Below are positions 25,132 through 32,940 of a stretch of 33,736 bases of DNA, piece by piece. The DNA comes from Myxococcales bacterium (GTDB taxonomy: Bacteria; Myxococcota; Bradymonadia; UBA7976; UBA1532): contig JACKDM010000053.1 in NCBI GenBank assembly GCA_020633515.1, positions 1-33,736 on the forward strand, in the 5' to 3' direction. Made by a program: the position numbers and the translations under genes. Numbering within the stretch: the stretch's first letter is position 1; every line of letters starts with the position of its first letter. The notes beneath the pieces were generated by a model that saw only the letters and a list, made by a program, of their open reading frames with translations, had not been told where the DNA came from and searched no databases.

Positions 25132-27219
25132 CGCGCCTCACCCTCGCCCTCCTCGCGCTCGCGCTCCCCTGCTCGCCGCCGCGCAACCCCGCCCGGCGGC
25201 GTCCGGATCCGCATCGGCCCCCGCGGCGCCAGCCCGCCCCACCGCGCTCGACGACCCGAGGTCGAAGCAGCCGACCGCCGATCCGCCCCGCCGCAGCGAC
25301 CGCCGCCCCTGCCGGCTGACTCCGGAAGCGCCGCCGTCGCCGGATAGCACCCCGCGCTCCGCGCCGCCGCCGACCGCCGCCGTCGCCGCGCCGCCGAAGC
25401 CGACCCGCCGACGCATCACCCGCGACGCCGCCCGCGCCCCCGCCCGCCGCCGCGTCCCGACCGAAGCCACCGACCGCATCACCCGCGAAGCCGACGCGCG
25501 CCCGCGAAGCCGACCGCGCCGCCCGCGAAGCCGACCGCGCCGCCCGCGAAGCCGACCGCGCCGCCCGCGCCACCCCGGCGAGCGCCTCGCCGCCCCAAAG
25601 CCCGCCGCGCCCTGACCGCGCCCCGACCCGCCGTCGCCGCGCCGCCCCCTCGACCTGCCCTCGCGGGCACCGGCGACCCTGCGGCTGCCCTGGCCACTGG
25701 GGCATCGTCGAGACCGTCACCCCCCTCGAAGCCGCCCGCCGCCGCGAAGAGCCGGCGGCGCCGACCTCGAGTTCGCCCGCGCCGTCGATTCTGAACACGA
25801 CAGCGTCCGCTTCGCCCCCACGCCGACGCCGCGCTCGCCGAGGTCACCGCCACCCTGCAAGCCAACCCCGAGGTCCGCCTCGTCCTCATCGAAGGCCACG
25901 CCAACGCCCCCGGCACCCTCCGCTACAACCAGCGCCTCAGCGAAGCCCGCGCCAGCGCCGTCCGCGAAGCCCTCATCCGCCGCGGCGTCGCCGCCGAGCG
26001 CCTCGTCGCCTACGGCTACGGCGAGACGCGCCCCACCCCCGACGAGCCCGACAACCGCCGCGTCCTCTTCCGCGTCGTCGAAGCCGACCACCGCATCCTG
26101 ACCCGCCGCGTCGCGACCGAGTGGAGCGAAGCCGCCGCCGTCACCGTGCGCGGCCGCGTCGAGCGCCGCGTCGCCGACCTGAACGCCCCGCGCCCGCCTC
26201 GCCCGTCGCCGCCGCGCCCCCCGGCCGCGTCACCGCCGCACCGCCCGCCGACGCGGCCTGCGCTACCCCCGACGCTCGGCGCCTCGCACCGCCCTCGACT
26301 GCTGCCACCGCTCGCCGCCGTCACGCCTTCACCGCCCGCTCCCCGCCCGCCCCCCGACGCGACCGCCGTCACCTTCGCCCCAGCCGCCGCCGCCTCCGAC
26401 GCACCGCCGTCACCGCCCTGGCCACCGCCCCCGACGCCGCGTCACGCTGCGCCGCCCCGACGCCGCCCCTGCCCCGACTGGACCCCCCCTCACCCCCCGC
26501 GCCTCCCTCCCCGCCGGCACCACCCTCCGCACCGCCCCGACGCCACCACCCTCCTCCGCCTCCCCGACCTCACCCGCCTCCGCCTCGCCCCCGACACCCA
26601 GGCCACCCTCACCCACCTCCGCTACGACCACGCCGACGCCCGCGCCACCACCACCCTCCACCTCACCACCGGCGCCCTCCGCGTCACCGCCAACCCCCTC
26701 GAACGCCGCCACGCCCGCACCCGCATCACCTTCCCCGGCGGCGCCCTCGAATGCACCCACGCCGACTTCGAACTCGCCATCACCCCCACCGGCCGCGGCC
26801 ACCTCCGCGTCGAACGCGGCCAGCTCACCCTCACCACCGCCACCCGCACCCTCCCCCTCCCCGCCGGCCACGCCATCCACCTCGGCCCCCAAGACGCCCT
26901 CCCCGTCCCCCTGCTCCCCGCCCCCACCCCCATCGCCCCCTCTCCGGCCGCCACGCCCGCCCCCTCCTCACTGGCACCCTCCCGGCGCCACTGCGGTCCT
27001 CGTCGAGCTCGCCACCGACATCGACTTCGACGACCTCCTCATCCGCGCCCCCACCCGACCCCGCTTCGACCCCGCTACCTCGACCCCGACCGCCGCTACT
27101 ACTGGCGCGTCCGCGCCATCGACCCCACCGGCCACCACGGCCACCCCGCCCCCCTCCACGCCTTCGCACCGCCCCCCGCGACGCCACCCCCCGGCCGCGC
27201 CCGCCTCGCCCCGCGCTGA
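25128..27219 (+). pseudogene. OmpA-FecR fusion protein, heavily frameshifted
   Basis: The ATG at 25128 overlaps the expected stop of the preceding gene (ATGA) and starts a signal peptide (MTRLTLALLALALP). A C appears to be lost near 25167, after which LLAAAQP continues in another frame. Across frames one finds a charged coiled coil with 21-bp repeats (25503-25565), then GIVETVTPLEAARRREE, DLEFARAVDSEHDSVRF and, in frame 1 from 25819, an OmpA domain (VRLVLIEGHANAPGTLRYNQ, ARASAVREALIRRGVAAERL, DEPDNRRVLFR). This runs without a stop into a FecR-type domain (VTVRGRVERRVADL; TLHLTTGALRVTANP; ARTRITFPGGALECTHADFEL). A last module has VLVELATDIDFDDLLIR and RRYYWRVRAIDPTGHHG, like a fibronectin strand pair. 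Frame is lost again at about 26190-26560 and 26990-27080. FecR-like domains in non-membrane settings probably bind the cell wall or signal. Confidence 0.6.
25503..25565 (+). repeat. Three tandem 21-bp repeats encoding a charged heptad
   Basis: Three exact copies of a 21-base unit (CGCGAAGCCGACCGCGCCGC plus C). In the frame that starts with CGC they encode the heptad R-E-A-D-R-A-A, suited to a coiled coil. They lie in the frameshifted OmpA-FecR gene, between the signal peptide and the OmpA domain. Confidence 0.85.
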
Positions 27220-27312
27220 AACCCCCACGTCACGGTTGATTCCGCCCCCGCCTCGGGTTCAACTGCGCCGGTGGGCCGCCCCACCCGGCGCCCCCTCCTG
27301 ATGGAAACCCCG

Positions 27313-28308
27313 ATGACCCGCTCCGCCGGCCCCCCGCCGCGACTCCCCATCGAATTCCTCGACGACGCCGTCTTCGGCAGCGCCCCCCAAGGCCGCAAAG
27401 CCCACGCCTCCCACCTCCTCCGCCGCGCCGCCCGCGCCCTCGGCTGGCCCGAAGAGGTCAAGGCCCTCACCCGCCTCGGCGACGGCCTCACCTACGAGAC
27501 CTTCGCCGCCCGCATCGCCGGCCAGGACGTCGTCGTCCGCATCCCCCACGGCGACGACCCCGGCGAACAATGCCGCCTCGCCCGCGCCACCGGCCGCCTC
27601 CTCGAAGACATCGCCCGCCTCCCCCTCCCCTTCGAGCGCCCCCGCACCCTCGTCCTCATCGACACCCCCGACGGCATCGCCTGCGTCCAGACCCGCCTCT
27701 TCGGCGTCCCCCTCTGGCACACCTCCGGCCCCCGCGCCTTCACCAAGCTCTGCCGCGACCCCTGGGCCCACGTCGGCCCCGCCGCCGCCGCCATCCACGC
27801 CCTCGACCCCGCCCTCGGCCAGGAGCTCCCCACCCGCTACGCCACCCGCCGCGCCCACGGCCTCCTCATGGCCGAACCCGTCGCCCGCGCCGAAGACCAG
27901 GCCCCCTACATGCCCGAGGTCGCCGCCTGGATCCGCGAGAACCTCCCCCCCGCGACCCCCGCCCGCGTCGTACACGGCGACCTCCTCGGCCAGAACGTGC
28001 TCTACCCCCCCGATGGCGGCCCCATCGGCGTCATCGACTGGGAGGCCGCCCGCCTCGGCGACCCCGCCTACGACCTCGCCATCATCACCCGCGGCCGCCG
28101 CAAACCCTTCGGCTACGCCGACGGCCAGCAGCGCCTCCTCGACGCCTACAACGAGCGCGCCCTCACCCCCCTCTCCGCCAACGACGTCCGCTTCTACGAG
28201 CTCTGCCTCATGGCCGCCTGGATCCTCGACAGCGCCGGCGAGAACGTCGCCTCCGACTACCGCCGCCGCGGCGCCGCCCTCTGGAAGCGCGTCCAGACCG
28301 GCACCTGA
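27313..28308 (+). CDS. APH-family phosphotransferase
   Basis: A 331-aa kinase-fold protein of the aminoglycoside phosphotransferase/choline kinase family. The N-lobe has GDGLTYETFAARIAGQDVVVRIP, where the second strand ends in an Arg where the ATP-binding Lys usually sits. The catalytic loop is VVHGDLLGQNVLY (Asp as base, Asn for magnesium), and the metal motif is GVIDWEAARLGDPAYDLA. Family members phosphorylate aminoglycosides, homoserine, choline, hexoses or macrolides, and the substrate cannot be told here. Start choice is uncertain: the ATG at 27313 has GGAAA seven bases upstream, while an ATG at 27301 and a GTG at 27271 lack a ribosome binding site. It is the first intact gene after the frameshifted cluster although equally C-rich. 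The 219 bases downstream hold no gene. Confidence 0.86.
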   Translation: MTRSAGPPPRLPIEFLDDAVFGSAPQGRKAHASHLLRRAARALGWPEEVKALTRLGDGLTYETFAARIAGQDVVVRIPHGDDPGEQCRLARATGRLLEDIARLPLPFERPRTLVLIDTPDGIACVQTRLFGVPLWHTSGPRAFTKLCRDPWAHVGPAAAAIHALDPALGQELPTRYATRRAHGLLMAEPVARAEDQAPYMPEVAAWIRENLPPATPARVVHGDLLGQNVLYPPDGGPIGVIDWEAARLGDPAYDLAIITRGRRKPFGYADGQQRLLDAYNERALTPLSANDVRFYELCLMAAWILDSAGENVASDYRRRGAALWKRVQTGT

Positions 28309-28527
28309 TCCCCCCTCCCATCCGCGCAGCCATCAGCGCCGCGCATCACACCCGATCCCAGCGATCCCATTGCACACCCGCCCGCCGCGCCGACACGCCC
28401 TCGCCTCCTGCCAGCCACCGACAAGTCACCCCCACCACCGCCGCCCGCCTCGACCTCACCCCCCGGATCGGGCATCTTGCCCCCGACCGGCCGCCAACCC
28501 GGCCCACCACCGGCCCCGAGGAGCCCC

Positions 28528-30600
28528 ATGACCCGCACCCTCACCGCGCTCGCGCTCGCCGCGCTCTGCCTCGCCGCCTGCGACGACGACACCGACGACA
28601 CCCCCACCCCTGACAGCGCCCCCCTCACCGACGCCGACCTCACCCCCGACACCACCCCCGACCCCGACACCGGCCTCGACGCCGAAGTCACCCCCGACAC
28701 CGGCCCCGACGCCCAGGTCACCCCCGACGCCCAGGTCACCCCCGACGCCGACATCACCCCCGACATGGGCGGCCCGGAGCCCATCACCCTCACCCTCCTC
28801 CACGTCAACGACCACCACTCCCACATCGCCGCCGAGACCCTCACCTACGACGTCAGCGCCCTCGGCCTCACCGCCACCGCCGACGCCGCCGGCGCCCCCA
28901 TCGCCACCGTCGAGCTCCGCTACGGCGGCTACCCCATGCTCACCACCCTCTTCCGCGACCTCGAAGCCAACCGCCCCAATCCCATCAAGATCCACGCCGG
29001 CGATGCCATCACCGGCACCCTCTACTACACCCTCTTCGAAGGCCGCGCCGACGCGGCCATGATGAACCAGATCTGCTTCGACGCCTTCGCGCTCGGCAAC
29101 CACGAATTCGACGACGGCGACACCGGCCTCGCCCGCTTCCTCGACTTCCTCGCCGACGGCGACTGCGACACCCCCGTGCTCGCCGCCAACGTCGTCCCCG
29201 GCCCTGAGAGCCCCCTCCGCGAAGGCTACCTCCAGCCCTACACCGTGCTCGAAGTCGCCGGCCAGCCCATCGGCCTCATCGGCATCGACATCGCCGGCAA
29301 GACCCGGATCTCATCGAGCCCCGACCCCGACACCGAGTTCCTCGACGAGACCGAGACCGCCCAACGCACCATCGACGAGCTCACCGAGATGGGCATCGAC
29401 AAGATCGTGCTCGTCACCCACTACACCTATGACAACGACCTCACCCTCGCCGCCGCCCTCAACGGCGTCGACGTCATCGTCGGCGGCGACTCCCACACCC
29501 TCCTCGGCGGCGCCAACCTCGCGAGCCTCGGCTGGAACGTCGTCGCCGACTACCCCACCGTCACCCGCAACGCCGACGGCGAGCTCGTCTGCGTCGTGCA
29601 AGCCTGGGAGTACGCCCACCTCATGGGCGAGCTCACCGTCGACTTCGACGCCCGAGGCAACGTGCAGCGCTGCGCCGGCAGCCCCCGCGTCCCCTTCGAA
29701 GCCACCTACCGCCATGACTACACCGACGCCGACGGCATGACCTCCGAGCGCACCCTCGACCCCGCCGACGCCGCCCGCGTCACCGCCGCGCTCACCGCCC
29801 GCCCCGAGCTCGTCGCCACCACCCCCGATCCCACCGCCACCACCCTCCTCGCCACCTACCAGGAACAAGTCACCGAGCTCTCGATGCAGATCATCGGTCC
29901 CATCGCCGAGACCCTCTGCCTCGAGCGCTGGCCCGGCGAAGGCCGCTCCACCCTCTGCGACCGCGCCGCCACCTACGCCCGCGGCAGCGACATCTCCAAC
30001 CACGTCGCCAAGGCATTCCTCACCGTCACCCCCACCGCCGACATCGCCATCACCAACGCCGGCGGCGTCCGCGTCGACGTCCCCGCCGGCGAGCACACCA
30101 TCGCCGACGCCTACAGCCTCCTCCCCTTCTCCAACACCCTCTGGACCCTCGAGCTCACCGGCGAGCAGGTCATGCTCTCCCTCGAAGACGCCCTCTCCAA
30201 CACCCTCGACAATATGGGATCCACCGGCTCCTACCCCTACGCCAGCGGCCTGCGCTACCACGTCGACGCCTCCGCCGCCGCCGGCAACCGGATCAGCCAG
30301 CTCGAGATCAACCCCCGCCTCGCCGGCGAATGGCAGCCCATCGACCCCGATGCCATCTACACCGTCGTCACCTCCAACTTCCTCGGCGCCGGCCGCGATG
30401 GCTATGACACCTTCGGCGTCGTCTCCGCGCAAGGTCTCTTCGTCGAGACCTTCACCGAGTACGCGCAAGCCTGGGTCGACTACGTCCAGAGCTTCGACGC
30501 ACCCATCGCCAGGCTCCCCGTCGACGAATACAGCACCCAGCGCTACATCGGCCGCGACGGCTGCGACCACTCGGCCTCCCCCGACTGCGCCAGCTACTGA
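28528..30600 (+). CDS. 5'-nucleotidase/UshA-family lipoprotein
   Basis: A 690-aa exported nucleotidase or related phosphoesterase. The signal peptide ends in the lipobox LAAC with Cys18, followed by a 65-residue Asp/Thr/Pro linker with 18-bp repeats. The two-metal domain has VNDHHSHI, the metal Asp in HAGDAITG, GNHEFDDGDTG, THYTYDND and VGGDSHTLL. The C-terminal substrate domain has NAGGVRVDVPAGEHTIADAY, LLPFSNTLWTLELTGEQV, ASGLRY and GRDGYDTFG, the last holding the Phe that stacks on the base in UshA. Enzymes of this type dephosphorylate nucleotides outside the cytoplasm to recover nucleoside and phosphate. The ATG at 28528 has GAGGAG upstream; 17 codons of open frame before it lack a ribosome binding site. 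The gene ends 46 bases from the convergent LysR reading frame. Confidence 0.94.
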   Translation: MTRTLTALALAALCLAACDDDTDDTPTPDSAPLTDADLTPDTTPDPDTGLDAEVTPDTGPDAQVTPDAQVTPDADITPDMGGPEPITLTLLHVNDHHSHIAAETLTYDVSALGLTATADAAGAPIATVELRYGGYPMLTTLFRDLEANRPNPIKIHAGDAITGTLYYTLFEGRADAAMMNQICFDAFALGNHEFDDGDTGLARFLDFLADGDCDTPVLAANVVPGPESPLREGYLQPYTVLEVAGQPIGLIGIDIAGKTRISSSPDPDTEFLDETETAQRTIDELTEMGIDKIVLVTHYTYDNDLTLAAALNGVDVIVGGDSHTLLGGANLASLGWNVVADYPTVTRNADGELVCVVQAWEYAHLMGELTVDFDARGNVQRCAGSPRVPFEATYRHDYTDADGMTSERTLDPADAARVTAALTARPELVATTPDPTATTLLATYQEQVTELSMQIIGPIAETLCLERWPGEGRSTLCDRAATYARGSDISNHVAKAFLTVTPTADIAITNAGGVRVDVPAGEHTIADAYSLLPFSNTLWTLELTGEQVMLSLEDALSNTLDNMGSTGSYPYASGLRYHVDASAAAGNRISQLEINPRLAGEWQPIDPDAIYTVVTSNFLGAGRDGYDTFGVVSAQGLFVETFTEYAQAWVDYVQSFDAPIARLPVDEYSTQRYIGRDGCDHSASPDCASY
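28684..28764 (+). repeat. Degenerate 18-bp repeats in the nucleotidase linker
   Basis: Two exact copies of GCCCAGGTCACCCCCGAC (28711-28728 and 28729-28746) are flanked by variants on both sides. They encode A-Q-V-T-P-D and related hexapeptides in the linker between the lipidated Cys and the enzyme domain. The repeat probably sets the reach of the enzyme from the membrane. Confidence 0.8.
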
Positions 30601-30646
30601 TCCCCGCCGCGCGCCCGCCCGCCCCACCGAGCCCCGCACCCACCCA

Positions 30647-30790
30647 TCACCCGCCCCCACCGCCGCCCACCACCCACGGCATCTCCGCCACCGCCGCCGC
30701 CACCGCGTCCACGAACACCCGCACCTTCGCCGGCTGCGCCCGCCCCCCCGCGAAGACCGCGTGCACCGGCACCTCGTCCCCCCACCCCGG
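30647..30790 (-). other. Orphaned C-terminal end of the LysR regulator
   Basis: Directly behind the in-frame TAG at 30791-30793 the same frame stays open for 47 codons to a TGA at 30647. It reads PGWGDEVPVHAVFAGGR and AQPAKVRVFVDAVAAAVAEMP, the normal end of a LysR effector domain (P-x-W ... VPVHAVxxxxR ... KVRxFVDxL). This shows that the TAG is a premature stop, not the natural end. Confidence 0.8.
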
Positions 30791-31561
30791 CTACGCATCC
30801 ACCAGCTCCCCGCTCGCCAACGCCGCCGCCGTATGAAAATCCGGCAGCCACGCCAACCCCACCCCACACCGCGCCGCGTCCACCAACGCCATGCCATTGT
30901 TCGCCGCCAACGGCCCCGCCACCGTCACCGTCACCGACTCATCCCCCCGCTCCAGATACCACGCCGACGGCGCCCGGCCATGCGAATACACCAGACACCG
31001 ATGCCCCGCCAGCGCCGCCGGCGACCCCGGCCACCCATACCGCGCCAGATACCCCGGGCTCCCCACCACCCGCCGCCGCGCCGCCCCCAGCCGCCGCGCC
31101 ATCAACGCGCTGTCCGCCAGCCGCCCCGCCCGCACCGCCACGTCGAAGCCCTCCCCCACCACATCCACGAAGCGATCGAGATACACCGCGTCCACCGCCA
31201 CCGCCGGCCACGCCGCCATGAAGCGCGCCACCGCCCGCGACAACCACATCACCCCGATCCCCGTCGGCATCGTCACCCGCAGCGTACCCACCGGCTCCAC
31301 CCCCGCGCTCGCCGCCCACCGCTCCGCCGCGTCCACCAGCCCGATCGCCTCCGCGCACTCCGCGTGAAACCGCTGCCCCGCCTCCGTCAACGACAAGCGC
31401 CGCGTCGACCGCCGCAGCAACGGCGTCCCCACCCGCCGCTCCAGCCGTGACACCAGCCGGCTCACGTACGCCCCCGACACCCCCAGCCGCGCCGCCGCCC
31501 CCGTAAAGCTCGCCTCGGCCACCACCGCGACGAACGCCTCGACCTCGACCATCCGGCTCAT
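30791..31561 (-). CDS. LysR-family transcriptional regulator, truncated by an amber codon
   Basis: A 256-aa product as it stands. The winged helix-turn-helix is at about residues 4-62 (VEVEAFVAVVAEASFTGAAARLGVSGAYVSRLVSRLERRVG, then LLRRSTRRLSLTEAG), a canonical LysR start. The effector-binding domain follows (GTLRVTMPTGIGVMWLSR) and breaks off at GELVDA. A TAG then interrupts a frame that continues with a normal LysR C terminus to 30647, for a total of about 303 residues, the usual family size. I chose the ATG at 31561 with GAGGGG upstream; the frame is open to 31606 but that part covers the operator. LysR proteins of this subgroup are often activators of the divergent gene and repress themselves. 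Loss of the last strand and helix would probably harm folding or effector response. A sequencing error cannot be excluded. Confidence 0.85.
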   Translation of the reverse strand: MSRMVEVEAFVAVVAEASFTGAAARLGVSGAYVSRLVSRLERRVGTPLLRRSTRRLSLTEAGQRFHAECAEAIGLVDAAERWAASAGVEPVGTLRVTMPTGIGVMWLSRAVARFMAAWPAVAVDAVYLDRFVDVVGEGFDVAVRAGRLADSALMARRLGAARRRVVGSPGYLARYGWPGSPAALAGHRCLVYSHGRAPSAWYLERGDESVTVTVAGPLAANNGMALVDAARCGVGLAWLPDFHTAAALASGELVDA

Positions 31562-31598
31562 CACCCACCCCTCGGCATCAATCAGCCACATCAATGGC

Positions 31599-31613
31599 AT
31601 CGACATGGTCGAT
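31599..31613. promoter_or_regulatory. LysR operator (T-N11-A box)
   Basis: ATCGAC-ATG-GTCGAT is a perfect inverted repeat containing T-N11-A (T at 31600, A at 31612), the consensus of LysR recognition sites. It lies between the divergent LysR and metallo-beta-lactamase-fold genes, 38 bases upstream of the LysR ATG and 105 upstream of the other start. This is the expected place for the regulator to act on both. Confidence 0.7.
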
Positions 31614-31618
31614 TATTA
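31612..31618 (-). promoter_or_regulatory. Candidate -10 element of the LysR gene
   Basis: TAATAAT on the minus strand (31612-31618) is the most AT-rich heptamer of the region and abuts the LysR operator, overlapping its last two bases. A regulator bound there would block RNA polymerase, which fits the autorepression usual for this family. The -35 position is poor. Confidence 0.4.
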
Positions 31619-31653
31619 CACCACCGGAATCAATCTCCGACCTCCCCGTCCCT

Positions 31654-31659
31654 TATCAT
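31654..31659 (+). promoter_or_regulatory. Candidate -10 element of the metallo-beta-lactamase-fold gene
   Basis: TATCAT at 31654-31659 matches five of six bases of the -10 consensus. The -35 position (CAATCT) is poor, as expected for a promoter that needs an activator. The LysR operator centre lies about 50 bases upstream of this hexamer, close to where LysR activators bind. Confidence 0.4.
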
Positions 31660-31718
31660 GCACCGCCCGCTCCGCTAGCCTGACACTCACCCGACGCGAC
31701 GACCCCTGGAGAGATGCC

Positions 31719-32747
31719 ATGAAGCGAACGCTCCTCTACGCCGCCCTCACCCTCACCGCCACCGCCGGCTGCGGCAGCGAAGACACCCCGCCCCGCCAGG
31801 CCATCCCCGCCTGCGATGGCTTCGAAGCCACCTACGTCGACCCCAACCCCGCCAACGCCTGGACCCCCAACGCCATCCGCCTCGAATCGCAGAAGCTCGC
31901 CGACAACGTCTTCGCCATCCACGACACCCGCGCCCCCGCGCCCGGCGTCCCCCTCGCCACCAGCGGCGGCTTCGTCATCGGCGCCGACGGCGTCCTCATG
32001 ATCGAGACCATGATCAACCGCCAGCTCTTCTGCCAGGCGGTCGCGCTCATCCGCGAACAGACCGACAAGCCCATCCTCCATGCCATCAACACCAGCCACC
32101 ACGGCGACCACAGCTATGGCAACGCCTTCCTCCCCGAGGGCGTCGAGGTCATCCAGCACGCCGCCACCGCCGCGTTCATCAGCGACCACTTCGACGCCGA
32201 CGTCGCCTGGATGTCCCAGAACTTCGGCGCCGACCAGGGCCTCGACGAAGTCACCCCCCGCGCCGCCGACATCCTCGTCGACGCCACCGGCCACACCATC
32301 GACCTCGGCGGCGGCGTCCGCGTCGAAGCGCGCTACCACGGCTTCGGCCAGACCCACGGCGACCTCTTCGTCTGGTCCGAAGACGCCCGCGCCCTGTGGA
32401 CCGGCAACCCGCTCGTCTCCCCCGCGCCCGGCATCCCCTGGCTCCTCGACGGCCACGCCACCGAGGTCCGCGACACCCTCACCGCCGTCCGCGCCGCGCT
32501 CCCCGACGGCGCCCGCGTCGTCCCCGGCCACAGCGCCGTCACCGACGCCGCCGGCTTCGACTTCTCCATCGCCTACCTCGACGCCCTCATCGACGGCGTG
32601 CAAGACAGCATCGACGCCGGCCTCACCCTCGACGAGACCGTCGCCGCCGTCACCCTCGACGACTTCCGCGGCTATGCCTTGTGGGACTGGATCCACGTCA
32701 CCGTCAACGTGCCCGCCACCTACGCCGAGCTGAGCGCCGCGCGCTGA
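31719..32747 (+). CDS. Metallo-beta-lactamase-fold lipoprotein
   Basis: A 342-aa exported hydrolase. The signal peptide ends in TATAGC, so Cys18 is the likely lipidation site; the Cys is followed by a short polar linker. The metallo-beta-lactamase core reads SGGFVIGADGVLMIET, then INTSHHGDHSYGN, then GFGQTHGDLFVWSED and VVPGHSAVTD. In the classical HxHxDH motif the first His is replaced by Ser here (S-H-H-G-D-H), while the second His and the DH pair remain, together with the later His/Asp and GH ligands. The enzyme may bind a single zinc or use another ligand. The ATG at 31719 has GGAGAG upstream; the frame is open to 31605 but that part lies over the operator. It is divergent from the LysR gene and probably its target. 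The substrate is unknown; thioesters, lactones and quinone-linked redox roles are known in the superfamily. Confidence 0.87.
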   Translation: MKRTLLYAALTLTATAGCGSEDTPPRQAIPACDGFEATYVDPNPANAWTPNAIRLESQKLADNVFAIHDTRAPAPGVPLATSGGFVIGADGVLMIETMINRQLFCQAVALIREQTDKPILHAINTSHHGDHSYGNAFLPEGVEVIQHAATAAFISDHFDADVAWMSQNFGADQGLDEVTPRAADILVDATGHTIDLGGGVRVEARYHGFGQTHGDLFVWSEDARALWTGNPLVSPAPGIPWLLDGHATEVRDTLTAVRAALPDGARVVPGHSAVTDAAGFDFSIAYLDALIDGVQDSIDAGLTLDETVAAVTLDDFRGYALWDWIHVTVNVPATYAELSAAR

Positions 32748-32940
32748 CGACGCCGATCGCGCCGACGTGAGGACCCGGCAGTGACCGACGGATTCGCTGG
32801 CCGATGCCTGCTTCCTTCTGTCACCGGCACCCATGCAATCTGCGAACGACGGCCGCGCAGTGTGACACCAGCGGTTTACATCCACCCCGCGATCGGCCAT
32901 CGTGAGCCTCGACGCCCCCGACAGCGATCGAGGACGCGGC

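Noticed and set aside
24291..25319. GTG at 24291 as start of a separate OmpA-C-domain gene
   Set aside because: The same frame reads as a coherent barrel upstream to 23472, and the frame is already lost at about 24584; the GTG is an internal Val codon.
27232..27265. TTGATT and TCAACT as a promoter for the phosphotransferase gene
   Set aside because: The -10 matches poorly, and the pair would need support that the sequence does not give.
32825..32836. GGCACCCATGCA as a sigma-54 promoter for the Ser/Thr kinase gene
   Set aside because: Only 7 bases separate GG and GC; sigma-54 sites need 10.
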